Positions 1-11,991 of a stretch of DNA of 64,000 nucleotides are shown piece after piece (the stretch's first letter is position 1; every line of letters begins with the position of its first letter). This DNA is from Trema orientale (lineage: Eukaryota > Streptophyta > Magnoliopsida > Rosales > Cannabaceae). The notes beneath the pieces were generated by a model that saw nothing but the letters and a program-made list of their open reading frames with translations, was not told where the DNA came from and ran no database searches. A program made the translations under genes and the position numbers. The stretch covers positions 464,483 through 528,482 of the forward strand of contig JXTC01000117.1 of NCBI GenBank assembly GCA_002914845.1, written 5' to 3'.

Positions 1-108
1 TTTTTTTTTTCTAACTAATCAAATCATGGTAGCTGTTAGATAATTGATCTAATAGATAAAAAAATACCTATAAATAGGTTAAAAAAAAACTTACTAGATA
101 ATGATCCC
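1..108 (+). mobile_element. Right end of a MITE (family M1), cut by window start
   Basis: This segment matches the right-hand part of the MITE family present complete at 1249-1487: a degraded AACGGCT-like region, an AATAGGT block, an A-rich run and an ACTTACTAGATAATGATCCC-like terminus, followed by a TA microsatellite. The left part lies outside the window. No coding capacity is visible. Confidence 0.55.
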
Positions 109-131
109 ATATATATATATATATATATATA

Positions 132-1235
132 GGGAACAATCCAATAGGTATTTTTTTGGGATAATAACATTAAAATACCCTGACTTTTAACATGTAATTT
201 TTTGCAAAATAACACCTTTACTTATGAATGTCTGCAAAATAATATAAAATTTTCGCAAAATAATACTCTGACTTTTGAATTTCTGTAAAGTAATACCCTC
301 AATTTTGAATTCTACAAATAAATATCCTAACAATTAAAATTTTTACAAATGAATACCCTAACATTTGAAATTCCTATAAATTTATAACCTTAATACCTAA
401 TTAGTTGATTTTAATAATAAAAAAATAGTAGTAGCCATCATCAACTTAATTAAAACTTATTAAAAAATAATAGAATTTCTGAAAAATATTTATACTTAAC
501 TTATTTCACTTTTTATTTAAAAAGAAAAGTAAAAAAATTAGAACGAGAGGTAAAGATAGTTAATTATAAAAAAAAAAAAAAAGAAACATGTGAGGAAAAA
601 AAAATTGTGTTTTTCTAGCAATTAACCAAAAAAAAAAACGAAGTTATAAAATAATTTTTGAAAATATACTAATATCTAAACATTTTTATTAAGTTAATGA
701 GAGGTGTTTGCATCTTTTAATTTACTCACAGTATAAATATACAAAGAAAATAAAAGTTGAGGGTATTAATTTGCAGAAATCGTAAATGTTAGGGTATTAA
801 TTTGAAGAATTCAAAAGTGATGGTATTAATTTGCAGAAATCGTAAATATAATTTGTAGAATTCAAAAGTAAGTGTATTAATTTGCAAAAATCGTAAATGT
901 GGGAGTATTAATTTGTAAAATTTCAAAAGTGGGGTTATTAATTTGTAGAAGTTCAAAAGATATGGTATTTTTTGTAAAAAAGTTAAAAAGTGATAGTATT
1001 TTTACGTGATTAACTATTTTTTTTTACTTATCTATAGGTATTATTTTGCCCAATTAAAGTTGATTATGCACGTCTTTTTATGGTAAAAGGTAGAAAAAAA
1101 AATAAATAATGAGTATTTATTTTTATTATTATTTTTTTAACTATTCAAATTATTGTAACTATTAGATTATGATCCAACGGTTAAGAAAACAATACATATC
1201 AATAGGTAAAAAAAATACTTATTGAATTGATAACC
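132..1235 (+). mobile_element. MITE family M1 copy interrupted by a foldback insertion
   Basis: The left terminus GGGAACAATCCAATAGGTA (132-150) and the right part (about 1016-1235, ending GAATTGATAACC) match the termini and interior of the complete M1 copy at 1249-1487. Between them lies about 850 bp of unrelated palindromic sequence (158-1015). TA microsatellites flank both ends. The simplest reading is an M1 MITE into which a second element inserted. Confidence 0.65.
158..1015. mobile_element. Foldback-type element with arms of about 31-bp modules
   Basis: The left arm (about 160-390) has roughly seven imperfect copies of a 30-33 bp unit resembling AATACCCTAACTTTTGAAT followed by TTCTGCAAA. 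The right arm (about 755-1012) has the same unit in inverse orientation, as GGGTATTAATTTGCAGAA followed by TCAAAAG or TCGTAAATG. A non-repetitive AT-rich centre of about 360 bp separates the arms. No ORF of note is present. The architecture resembles Drosophila FB elements, whose arms are also tandem short repeats, but homology is not implied. Confidence 0.6.
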
Positions 1236-1248
1236 ATTTATATATATA

Positions 1249-1487
1249 GGGCACCAATCCAGTAGGTATTTTTTTTACCTTTACATAGGTATCATTTTAG
1301 CCAATTAAAATTTATCATGCACATTTTTTCATAGTAAAAAGTAAGAGAGAGAAATAACATTAATGATGCACATCTTTTTATGTATATCATTATAGCCGTT
1401 GGATCACCACTAGATGATAATCTAACGGCTAAAAAAAAATATCTATACATAGGTAATAAAAAAAAAATACTTACTGAATTGGCAACC
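1249..1487 (+). mobile_element. MITE family M1, complete copy
   Basis: About 240 bp with imperfect terminal inverted repeats of about 45 bp: GGGCACCAATCCAGTAGGTA at the left, and the inverse complement of ACTGAATTGGCAACC at the right. The interior has an AACGGCT/GCCGTT inverted pair. It lies between TA microsatellites, so the target duplication cannot be read here. The related copy at 57706 shows a 9-10 bp duplication, which points to a Mutator-like MITE. Confidence 0.75.
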
Positions 1488-1498
1488 ATATATATATA

Positions 1499-1739
1499 GG
1501 TTGCCAATCCAGTTTGTATTTTTTTTTACCTATGTGTGGGTATTTTTTTTTAGCCGTTGGATCATCATCTAATGGTGATCCAACGGCTATAATGATGTAC
1601 ATGAAAAAACATGCATCATTAATGTTATTTCTCTCTCTTACCTTTTAATATAAAAAAATGTGCAAAAAAAATTTTCATTAGCTAAATTAATACCTATGCA
1701 TAGGTAAAAAAAAAAAAAAAACCTATTGGATTGGTGTTC
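1499..1739 (-). mobile_element. MITE family M1, complete copy in inverse orientation
   Basis: It starts GGTTGCCAATCCAG and ends GGATTGGTGTTC, which is the inverse of the neighbouring copy at 1249-1487. Only about 11 bp of TA repeat separates the two copies, so they form a large inverted pair. The central GCCGTTGGATCATCATC block and its inverse GATCCAACGGC are well preserved. Confidence 0.75.
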
Positions 1740-1742
1740 ATA

Positions 1743-3485
1743 TATATATATTCATATTTATATAATATACTGTGCAAAAAGTAGAGGATTTTGCCGCGGA
1801 GTACACCATAATCACCATTACAATTTTCAACAAAATAATCTATCTATACTTTATATGGTAATAATAATAATATGATTTAACATTCATATACGAACATTAA
1901 CAGATTCCCTCCAAAAGTCGAGAGCGCCAAATCTGCGGGGGTAACTGAGAAGGTTTGGAGCTCTAGCTAGTAAGGGATAAGAAGAACGCAAAATGACACA
2001 CCTAGACAAAAATAATTACAGTAACACCCAATGTGTCTAAAAGAAGTGTGAAAATTAAATAAATTTTTTGCACTTTGACTATGTTATTCAATAGCCTCTT
2101 GGTTTGACCAATTGATATATCTTTGACCTTTAACTGTTTCAATTTTATATCAAAAGCTCTAGCAGGTTCGAACTTCTGTTTCAAAATCTCCAACTTGCGA
2201 AAAACAATGTGGTTTTAGAGAAAGATATCAATGGTCACTACTAAAATATTTAGGGTTGATCCTCTTCAATAATCTCTCTGTCTTATATAATATCCATAAT
2301 CCATTTTTGATGGTTACTTTATGTACTACGTACCCCATATTAGAACATAACATGAATATTCTTTTTATAAAATTAAACCACCTATATTATTTGTTGTTAG
2401 CTATTTAAATTGTAACGACACGTATTATTATTTTCTTTTTCTATATATTTGGAAGCATGCATATGGTGTGGGATGAGTCTTGCATGTACGTAGGTGTCAA
2501 TTTAGTTGATATATGCCTATAAAATTTTGAAGCTCTTTCACTTTATTTACTTAAAAAATAAATAAATAAACAAAAATCATACACACATATTTGGAGGAAT
2601 CAAAGTGAAATCTCAAAAATTGCTTAAAACATGGATATTTTATATATTACCTTATAATTAATGAACCATTTTGCTATCCTTTTATTACATTTTCAGCGTT
2701 GTAGAAAATAAATTCCCTTTTATAAATTAGCCAAATACATAATTAGGATAAGAAAAAAAAACGTATTAATTTCGTATGAAATAAAAAGTTCAGTGCTATA
2801 AAACCTATTACTATAAACTTGTGTGCCCATCTAGTTATTGAACTCAGAACCCCCGTGAGAGGCTTCTATATGAGGATCAAGAAATCATATATACACTCAC
2901 TATATCTATATGTGGTTCAATTACTTGTAACATCACCTGTCCCTCTCTATAACACACCAAAATCTAGGGTATTATACAATAACTCGCTTCATCAAATAAA
3001 AAATCAAATCCAACTTATGCAAAGCATATTACAAGCAACCTAATATTGACCATGCTCAAGCAATGACATCCTATTTGCAATAGCACCGGAAAGATCAACT
3101 TAAATTAACCTTAGAACTTTGATTCAACTTAAGTTATTAATCCTTGATGAGGATTGTGAATCAAATTATAATTCCAATTTGTGGCAGTGCACAGAAATAT
3201 TGAGCAATATATCCGATCTTTGAAGGCGAGTATTTCGCACCCATAGAACGGAATACGTATATTAGTATATGAGTGTCCTTTCTCTTCACGTGCTAAAGCA
3301 GTCAATAAGAGAAATGTCAAAGCAGTTCAAATGTCAACCAGATCAGGGTACGTAATATAGGGTCCGACGTACCGAGAGACAAGAAGTCGAAGTTAAGTGA
3401 GTTTGTGTTAGTTTCATAGAACTTTATTTGACGTCTTTTATGATTTTATACACACATAATATATATATATATATGAAGGACTTCT

Positions 3486-3524
<39 letters not shown>

Positions 3525-6003
3525 ACCGTGTTAAAAGTGAATGACATTTATAATAGAAGATTCAAAACTGAAGTTAATTATTTAATAAATATTTACTTTT
3601 ATTTATTTAATTACTTATCTTTTTGTAACTCTTTAAGTATGTTGCCCGAGTTACTTAAAATTCTTATGCTTCATAATTTTCGGTGTCTAATTACTAAAGG
3701 TTGCCTATAGATTAAGTCACCAAGATGGCCTCCGCAAAAAGCTTTCATCCCAATACCGCCAAAAGTCGGCCTCTTTCAACTCCTATTACGTATACAATTA
3801 ATGGCCTTCTATATTCATGATTACTTCGAAAAACTGTCAAATCCTTTAATAAACGACTGGACAATAATATACCAATAAAACAAATATCTCGAAACCAAAG
3901 TCTATTCATTCATCGATTCCATTCATTTGAGACGTCTTCCACATATATACACAACATAAAGTTCAACCATTTCATTATGGGGTTTACAATTTGTGGACAA
4001 CATTTAAAAGGAGACAATGATGACCCGATCAATGGAATAGTACTGTACGAAGGAATATACAAGGATTTGGACCAGGCTTCACATCTATTAATTAAGCTGT
4101 TCATTGAGTATGAAAGGTCTAATGCTTCTCTTTAATTGTTGATTAAATATAGAATTTGTAGCCTTTTACATGAAACTAGCTTAACTTATCAAATTAGGGA
4201 GTGTGAAAACCACTTCTTAACACACAAAAACACGCATGTTAATTTCATAATCGACGAAATATCGTTTTGCAAAAGATCGAAAGAAGGGAATAAGTTTCAA
4301 TTTTTGTAATTGAAGGTTTTATGTGATGATTTGGAAAAATATTTGTCTTCGTCTCAAAGACCTTTTATACATTATTTTCGACGAATTAAGGGATAGAAAG
4401 AGAAATTATATGGTATTAGAAAAGTAAGAGCCAAATTTGACGCACTTCTTATCGTCTTGAGCTTTTGAGATAATTAGTTTACCAATATAGTGCAAGAAAT
4501 TAGAATAGATAGTCCGTAATTATACTTTTATTTTCTTATCTCTCGTGTGATCGGTCTTCATGTGAATTAATTTTTTTTTTTCTATTTTCTCTTATTTGAA
4601 TTTTGTGATATTATGTGTTAAATTTGTACGTTCTCTAAGCGTTTATATATTTGGAATTAAAACCATCCAACATCAATCAGAGCTCCTTTTAGTTTGAACT
4701 TAAATTTCGAAGAATTAGTAAACTAACATAGGGTAAATTATTAGTGACAATTGATATGCTTCTTGATTTTCATATCTTTTCCGGAAGGTGGAAATTTTGC
4801 ATTTGAAATTTGAAGGTATACTAGAGATTGATGCAAAATTGAAAAAGTTGAAGGTCAAAGATTTTAGCAAGTGGTTAACCTATATGAACCATGAAGTTTA
4901 AACATTGTGATGATATTGGCATATTGTTATAGTTCACCAAGATATGAACTATGAAAACTAAAAGAAAACCCATTAAATTGGGTGAAAACTGCAAAATCCA
5001 ATTCCTGCTATAATAACCAAAACGTTCAAACTATTCTTGCTCGATCACCAAAAGAAAAAGCTTGCTCAATAACTTAGGTTTACAGCCACAGATCATTAGT
5101 TAGCTATAAGAATCTAAATGTAAAGGGCTTATTTGCACCACAGGCACTGCGTACGAAGCTAATTAATTCACATATATTCCTAACCAACTATATATATATA
5201 TATATATATCTCCGTCCGTGCCATACAAATTCACAAACTTGCACCTAACGCCAGGCTTTTTCATCGCAACTTGTGTGTTTTAGAGCCCACCATCCACGCA
5301 TTTTCTGAATGGTCGTATCTAGCTGAAGAATACACAAAATTACCTTTTTCTTTTTTTCTTTCTTTCTTTCTTTCCCCCTTAAAGTAGTTTACAAATTTTT
5401 TTTTTTAATCTGAAGTCCTCTATTTAATTTCGATGTCCCAAATTTCATTCCAAATTTCATTCACTAATTGTATTCATGTTGTCATTTTAAAGTTTTAATA
5501 AATAAGAATGAAAAAAGGGTTGCATTGTAGGAAATTAATATTTCCTATAATAAATTGGTTCACATATTATATAATTATATCGGTGTCATATTATTTCATG
5601 TTGATCCTATTTAGTGGCCTTATTAAGCTGGGTCAGGAATATCCATCAAGAGTATCGATTTGATAATGTGAATACCTAGTTCTACAACCCAATTAAGATT
5701 GATGGATACCTAATTAAATTGTATATAAAGGAAACTATATAGATTATGGTACCCAGTCAAATCTATCACTATTGTTTCTTCTCTTGCTACCACCATCATA
5801 GTGAGAGAAATCTATTGGGCAGTTTTAATTTGGCTGTGGAAGACTGATCTCCATCACTATTGTAACATAGACATGCAAGATATGTCTTCTATCTTCAGTA
5901 TTTTTAATTCTTGATTTCTAAGTATATTAGATCTTGTGGAATTGGGATTAGTGTTTAATCTATTATAGAAAAATCTAACATTGTATGGATCCCTCCGCAT
6001 GTT
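1743..6003. other. AT-rich spacer without a recognisable gene
   Basis: I see TA microsatellites (about 3464-3522 and 5190-5208) and a poly-pyrimidine run (5344-5382), but no gene. A short minus-strand reading frame at 2002-2193 and the plus-strand stretch at 4795-4870 share a segment close to AAATTGAAAAAGTTGAAGG and both would read as KLK-LKVKD peptides. This may be a small repeated relic, not a gene. The last 20 bases before the CACTA element could encode WIPPH, as at the start of LINE RNase H domains; this is weak. Confidence 0.4.
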
Positions 6004-6029
6004 GTACATTGCAAGAAAAATAGGATTTT

Positions 6030-6335
6030 ACGTCACTTTTTTGGTGATGCCAAAGGCATATGAGGTTGTCCACTGAAGCGATATCTATCCAGGCGCCGTT
6101 AAAAGTCTGAGATTTCACGTCGCCAGAAAAGCAACATCATAGACATATGAGGTCACCAGAAAAGCGACGTCGTAGACATATGATGTCACCAGAAAAGCGA
6201 AATCGTAGAACGTCGCTTTTCTGGTGACATCGTAGACATACAACGTCGCTTTTCTGGTGACGTCGTATGTCTACGACGTCGCTTTTCTAGCGACGTGGTA
6301 TATATATCACTTCGCTTTTCTAGCGAGATGGTAAA
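6030..6335. repeat. Left subterminal repeat array of the CACTA element
   Basis: At least nine degenerate copies of a motif close to GTCACCAGAAAAGCGACGTC or its inverse lie here. Adjacent copies form hairpins around CGTCGTATGTCTACGACG (about 6260-6280). In CACTA elements such arrays bind the transposase-associated protein; that role is inferred from the family. Confidence 0.75.
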
Positions 6336-7594
6336 TATTTTCTAGGGGATTTTTAATTAAAATTCATTCAAATCCCTTAGATTTCATTTAAAAAAATAGA
6401 ATTATAAAGTCATCAAAATATACATATAACACCAGATCCACATATTTAAAAGCACAATGTCTAATTAAAGTTTAGTTATAAATTAAACTATTGATAACAA
6501 GCTAACAAGTCACATGCATAATCTAGGTAGTGAACGAATTTAGTCAAAAATAAGAACATCAACCTAAAAGCTACATATATATCTATGATAAGTTATGATT
6601 AAGTGAGATCAAGGATAACCTCAACCAATATAATCCATAAGCTCTTCAACTTATTCTTCACGAACCGTATTTATATTGTCCATCGTGTAGAAAGTTTGTA
6701 CTTGGAACTATGTATTCAGAAAATAATAAGTTTGTTAGAATATTGAACTTTATTTTAAAATGTACAATATTATATGTTAAAATTGAACTTATATATAAAA
6801 TTGGCATATACCCTTGTAGCGAGAAATAATCGAATGTTAGCTTGTTCAATGATTTCACTCATATATTTGCATACATAAAAATCGCATTCTATATATGATG
6901 GTTGTCTAGGATACTACATACAAATAGAAAGAATACATAACAAGTTAGAATGAATAACATATAATCAACAAATATATATATATATATAAGACAACTCATT
7001 TACGTACCTTATTGAGGTACTTATAAACCGGACCATTAGCTCTATATCCTCTTGATTCTTTGAAGTCATTATACAATCGAAATACCCTTTTGATTGATAT
7101 ATATAAAATTAGAAACACATATTTCTATTAGTTTATGTAAAATATATAACAGTAATAAACTATTAGAAAAAAAAAAAAAAAACTATTAGAAAAAAAAGAC
7201 TTACTCTATTAGAAAAATAATAATAAACTATTAGAAAAAAAGACTTACTCTATCATAGTGAGGCCAAATTCCTCACAAACATCCAAGTTCAAAAGATCTA
7301 GAAACCAAAAATTCCAAGTTCAAAAGATCTAGAAGTCAAATATATTCTTTGGGAGGGTAAATGAGAAGTAAAATCCAATGCTCCCTAATTATTCAATTAT
7401 TAACAAAGATCATAAATAAATTATTACAGAGACTAATAAAAAAAAATTGCAATTAGTAAGTTCTTAATCTTACGCATGGTTTTATGGAACAACTAATATT
7501 TGCTTATCATTTTCCATCATTAGCATCCGAGATGACAAAAATTCAGCACAAGTCTCTCGTGGACCACTCTCTGTAGTAATATTACTTGGATCTT

Positions 7595-7777
7595 TTACTT
7601 GTCATTTTCCATCATTATCTTCTTAGCACTCAACTTATTTAAATTTTCACACTTAACACAAGGGCACATGATGGCATTAGGATCTTTTGCATTCTCTACA
7701 ATAAATTCCAAAAAGATCTCAACTTTATTTTTATACTCAATCAATAATCTATCGACTGATATCCACTTTTTATCCAT
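7595..7777 (-). pseudogene. CACTA transposase remnant (transposase-associated domain)
   Basis: The minus-strand reading starts MDKKWISVDRLLIEYKNKVE and continues to a CPCVKCENL motif. This matches the N-terminal transposase-associated domain of plant CACTA TNPD-type transposases (MDKSWM...RLS.EY..GVE.FL.FA...A....I.CPC.KC.N). The frame ends after about 60 residues and no downstream catalytic domain can be read, so this is a relic. Its minus-strand orientation sets the coding strand of the element. The Cys pattern CPCVKC is intact. Confidence 0.75.
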
Positions 7778-9029
7778 TCCAATCAAACTAAGAAAAATGA
7801 AAAATAAACATAAATTGAAGTTAATTAAGATTACTTAATTTATAAATCTACATATATTAACAACTTGATAAAAATTGGGCAAAGTCTCCCCTATTTATAA
7901 ATCCTATTAAAGTTTTAATTCATAATAAAAAATCAAAACAACAAATCACATACAATAATTTTATCCTTATATTACCACAGCATACAATTTCCCAGAACCT
8001 AATCTCTTCTACATAAGATTTTCTAAAATATAAAATAAACAAATATACATATCTTATTGTGATTAAGAAAATTAGTTAGAGAACATACCTCAAATGATTA
8101 AAAATATCTAGACCAAGGTTGGACTAATAATCAACACTAATCTTTATGTAATGACTAACACCAATCTTGAATTAAAATAACAAGAGAATACAAATATATC
8201 AGACAATTAAACCAACCATTACTACAATAAAAAGAATAATAAATATAAATTATGAAAGACTAAAACTCAGCAAAAAAAAAATATATATATATAAATATAA
8301 GTACCAAAGAAAAAACAATTTAGAGAACAATTATCTGATATAATTATCAAAATTTGTACAAATCACAACGCTTTTCTCTTGTGATAAACGCCAAACCTCT
8401 AATATATATATATATATATATATCAAAGTAAAAAACTCATACTAGTACAATAATAATTACTAAAAACCAAAATTATAAAATACATAAAAAAAAGTAAAAC
8501 AAATTATTAAACTATGATTTTAATCTAATAACTAATGAATTACACTTTTAAGAGTAATTAAGAATCTCAATATTTCTTAACTACATTCAAATGACTATAT
8601 AGGAAAACTGTTCAAAATGGCTAAGTGTAAAAACTTAAATTAAACATGAAAATATTAGATAAAATTCGGATAAAAATAAAGGCCAATACAATTATATATG
8701 AATTCTAGCAAAAAATGTGACTTCAATTATTAAAATTACCTCAAGTGGCAAGAAAAAATAGAGGAATGACAAAGAGAAGCAGCGGCTATAGCTTGGGTTA
8801 AGGTAAGTATAAAAATCTAAACTAAAACATGAAATAATTAGATAAAAATAAAGCCTAATGCAATTATATACGAATTGTATGGAAAAAATTGACTTAATAA
8901 AGCTAAAATTACCTCAAATGGCCAGAAAAAATAGAAGAGGGGCGAAGAGGAGTGATGGCAAAGGGAGGGGGGCAGGGAGGGTGTCGAATGAGAGAGTTCT
9001 GCTAAGTGCAGAACTCTAAAATTAAACTA

Positions 9030-9300
9030 ACCAAACGACGTCGTTTTTTTAGCGACATCGTACAGGAGCTTCCCTATCGCTGAAAAAGCGACATGAAAGG
9101 TGAATCATGTCGTGCGGAATGCGACGTCGTATATCGCGTTTCCTGTCGCTTAAAAAGCTTCGTAAAACAGCGACATACGATGTCACATTTGGTCGTTTTC
9201 TCGTCGCTTTTTAAGCGATACAGGATTTTGTGTCGTTTTTCTAGCGACGTTAAAGGCCAATTATTTTCCACGTCGTGCTGACATCATAAAGCAACGTAAA
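9030..9300. repeat. Right subterminal repeat array of the CACTA element
   Basis: Repeated GCGACGT/ACGTCGC-type motifs occur in both orientations with TGTCGCTTAAAAAGC-like spacers. They mirror the left array at 6030-6335 in composition but not exactly in sequence. They lie immediately inside the CACTA terminus at 9335. Confidence 0.7.
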
Positions 9301-9338
9301 ATATAGTGACGGCTTTGCCCTGTTTTGTAGTAGTGGTA

Positions 9339-9640
9339 ACTTTTTCAGGAGTAGTAAAAATTTTGTGAAGGAGTGTTTTGCTCGCTTCATTGACTTTAGA
9401 TTTACTTTTGAGGCAGAATTACTGGCAGTTATGGTGGGCATGGAGATTACTTGGAATACTAGTTGGAGCAACTTTTGAATTGAATTGGATTCAATTTATG
9501 TGGTTAATTTGCTTGAAAGTAAGCAAGAATTGGTGCCATGGAAATTACGAGGTACATATCTTGTCTCTTTTCCATGAACTTTGTTGTGTCACATACAAAT
9601 GGCTGTAGACAGTTTGGCTTTTTCTGTTTTGTAGACTAAG
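9339..9640 (+). pseudogene. LINE-type RNase H domain fragment
   Basis: Read in frame from about 9348, the sequence gives FRSSKNFVKECFARF, then FEAELLAVMVGMEITW, a stop, IELDSIYVVNLL, and VPWKLR. These match the central part of the RVT_3-type RNase H domain carried by plant LINEs (AELxAVxxGLEIAW...ESDSxYVVNLL...VPWKLR). The acidic residues of the AEL and ELDS motifs are present, but the frame has stops and the start is missing. It abuts the CACTA insertion, so the CACTA element probably landed in or beside an old LINE copy. Confidence 0.65.
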
Positions 9641-10817
9641 ACACTGGTGGGCACTTAGCTCCTAATTTTATCTCCAGGATTGCTCACAGAGACGTGCTTA
9701 TTCTTCCTTAGTCTTTTTTCAGACAGTTTTTTTCTCGTTGAGTTTTGTCTAGTCAGGTTTGGTTTTAATGAGGCACAACATGATAGTTGTTCTTTTTCCT
9801 ACTGTTCAGTTATTTTTATCTTTTGAACTCTTGTATCTTTTTTTCGCTTTTATTTGTTTAACTAAAAATTCCTAGACTGCAGTTGTTGGGTGCAGGATAA
9901 GTGGTCTATGCATTAAAAAAACAAGTCTGAAAAAGTTAAAAATTTAACTTTAATCTCAAAGTTTATTGATGAAATTGGCATGAAAAAACTAGTTAGAGAG
10001 GAGTTGATAAGACATATCAAAATGGATAGCATGAAGACCGATGTGAATTTTATATTTTTAGGAGGTCAATCCGTGAATATGAAACTTCTGACAAGAGACT
10101 TCAATATTAGAGGTTTTTCGACGGGTGTTTAAGGAGTTTTGATAGAGGTTTGGTAAAATGTATAAAAGACGTCCATACTAGCTCGAGGGTTAATTTGGTA
10201 AATGTATGTCGTGACTCGGTTAAGGAGCTTTGATAAGAGATCTCAGTGTTAAGAGGATAATGTATCAATCAATTAGGCAAAATTTATTAGGTAAATGAGC
10301 GGCATGGAGAGGCATTGGGTTTATATTCTAAACCAAGTTTAACATTTGTGAGAGGCAGTCAAGTAGAGAAAAGGGCCGGATGACGTTGTCAAGTGGAGAG
10401 CTTTGAATTAACTAGCTACATTTTCATATGTAGCCAGTACCCATGCTTTAATAGCTGAAGTCCTCTGTAATATAAGGAGTGGGATTAATAGTCACAATGC
10501 CTTATCTCTCGATCACCCACTACTCCTACACTGCAGCAAAGCAAAATTTCCACTAAATATATGAAGATACGGGATGAGATTATCCCAATGTATACTAGAC
10601 TGTGCTTATTTTTCAAATTTTAAATGATTGATATTAGTTCCACATGGAGAGAGGTAAAAGGCACAAATAGTTTAAGGTTTTAGCTTTCATCATAAATTAA
10701 GAACCTTAAAAGAGGGAAAAAAGGAGAGGGGGGTCCCGCATAAATATGATTTTGTTTATGAAAAAATAAGGGGGAACACCTTATAATAAAAACACGGTTC
10801 TTTTTGCGTCTTTAAAT
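9641..10817. other. Spacer, no recognisable gene
   Basis: The first 250 bases may be the 3' tail of the LINE relic (T-rich, ending near 9880). The rest has no ORF, structured repeat or RNA gene that I recognise. Confidence 0.35.
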
Positions 10818-10871
10818 TGCTCAGAGCTTTAAGGCAAAAAAAAAAAAAAAAAAAAAAAAATGCTCAGAGCT
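10818..10871 (+). mobile_element. Minimal poly(A) retro-insertion with 11-bp target duplication
   Basis: TGCTCAGAGCT occurs at 10818-10828 and again at 10861-10871. Between the copies lie only TTAAGGC and about 25 adenines. A direct repeat flanking a poly(A) tail is the signature of target-primed reverse transcription, so this reads as an extremely 5'-truncated LINE or SINE insertion. A chance duplication with slippage at the A-run is the alternative. Confidence 0.55.
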
Positions 10872-11991
10872 AGATAAGGGTCATTTAGGAGCAAAACAAT
10901 GTTAAAACAACCTATATATGGTGCTTAATAGAGATATGGAGTCATGAATAAATTCTGTGGTTGGTATATTATACTTCTATTAATTTGTGATACTAAAAAT
11001 TACAGTTGCCTCATAATATCTAATCATCTAGGAAAAAAATTATCCTTTTTATTTTTAATTTTCAATTCAGATATATCAAAAAAAAATTGTATATTTTAAA
11101 ATTCAAATGTCGAAAACATACTTCTCTATATCATATAGAAGTGAATATTAGACCCAATACCCATTTTCTAGTATTTATTTATTTGTTTATTTATTTACTT
11201 TGGAGAAGTGGTCAGGGTTTGAACTCGGAACCTTCTATATTGGAAAGAGATTTTTATATTGAAAGGAGGTATGGTTACCACTAGGCTAAGTATGAGACTA
11301 CCATTTTCTAGTATATTTGAATATGTACTTTATATATATACACCTATTCTTTTTAGATATACATTTCGCATATAAAATACTTGTAATACATTTAGAGTAT
11401 CAAAATATATATATATATATATATCTGTGATAAACATTATGAAATGTATACAAGTTTTCAGGAATACTTTTCATACAAAATGCATACCCGTGGTATACAT
11501 TTACACCTGTGATATACAATTTTCCAAAAGAGTATAAATCCATTAAAAAAAATGGGTATCAACATAAAGGTATTCATGCACTTTTACCCATAGATATTTG
11601 TCTATTTGGGCGCTGGATTTTCCCTTTCCCATTTTACTTGGGCTCAACTCATAAAAAAAAGGATAGAGTATATATAAGAAATGTCCTTTGTTTAGATCAA
11701 CTTAAAAACTGGCCGTGTTTTACACCTATTTAATTAATGGCCATTTTATAATTTATTTTGAAAAATGGCCCTCTTCTAGTTAATCTATTTTTAAAAAAAG
11801 TAAATCAATTTTTTTTAAATATAAATAAATCATTTTATACAAAATAAATCAGTTTTATACAAAATAAATCAATATAATTTGATGTATTAAATATGAAAAA
11901 AATTTCAAAATCCGGCCATTGTTTAACAATGTTTAGAAAACAGTCATTTTTTAAACAATAATCCAAAATTCAGCCATTTAGCTTAAAAAGC
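10872..11991. other. AT-rich spacer with degenerate repeats
   Basis: Contains a TA microsatellite (about 11407-11425) and repeated phrases of the GTATACATTT/AAATGTATAC type (11330-11520) that recall the foldback element at 29455-29880. No gene is supported. Confidence 0.35.

Larger units (their letters stand above)
6007..9335 (-). mobile_element. CACTA (En/Spm) DNA transposon, internally decayed
   Basis: The right end, read on the minus strand, starts CACTACTACAAAACAGGGC. The left end starts CATTGCAAGAAAAATAGG, a degenerate CACTACAAGAAAA terminus. GTA flanks both ends (6004-6006 and 9336-9338), the 3-bp target duplication expected for this superfamily. About 300 bp inside each end is an array of GACGTCGCTTTTCTGG-like motifs in both orientations, the usual position of transposase-binding sites. 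The 3.3-kb interior is AT-rich and retains only a short transposase-associated domain on the minus strand, so the element appears non-autonomous. Confidence 0.88.

Noticed and set aside
2002..2193. 63-residue minus-strand frame with KLKQLKVKD
   Set aside because: Some similarity to 4795-4870 suggests a repeat relic; no family recognised and too short to claim as a gene.
11150..11290. Possible conserved gene segment GGTTTGAACTCGGAACC
   Set aside because: This phrase is a common plant dispersed repeat and carries no consistent frame.
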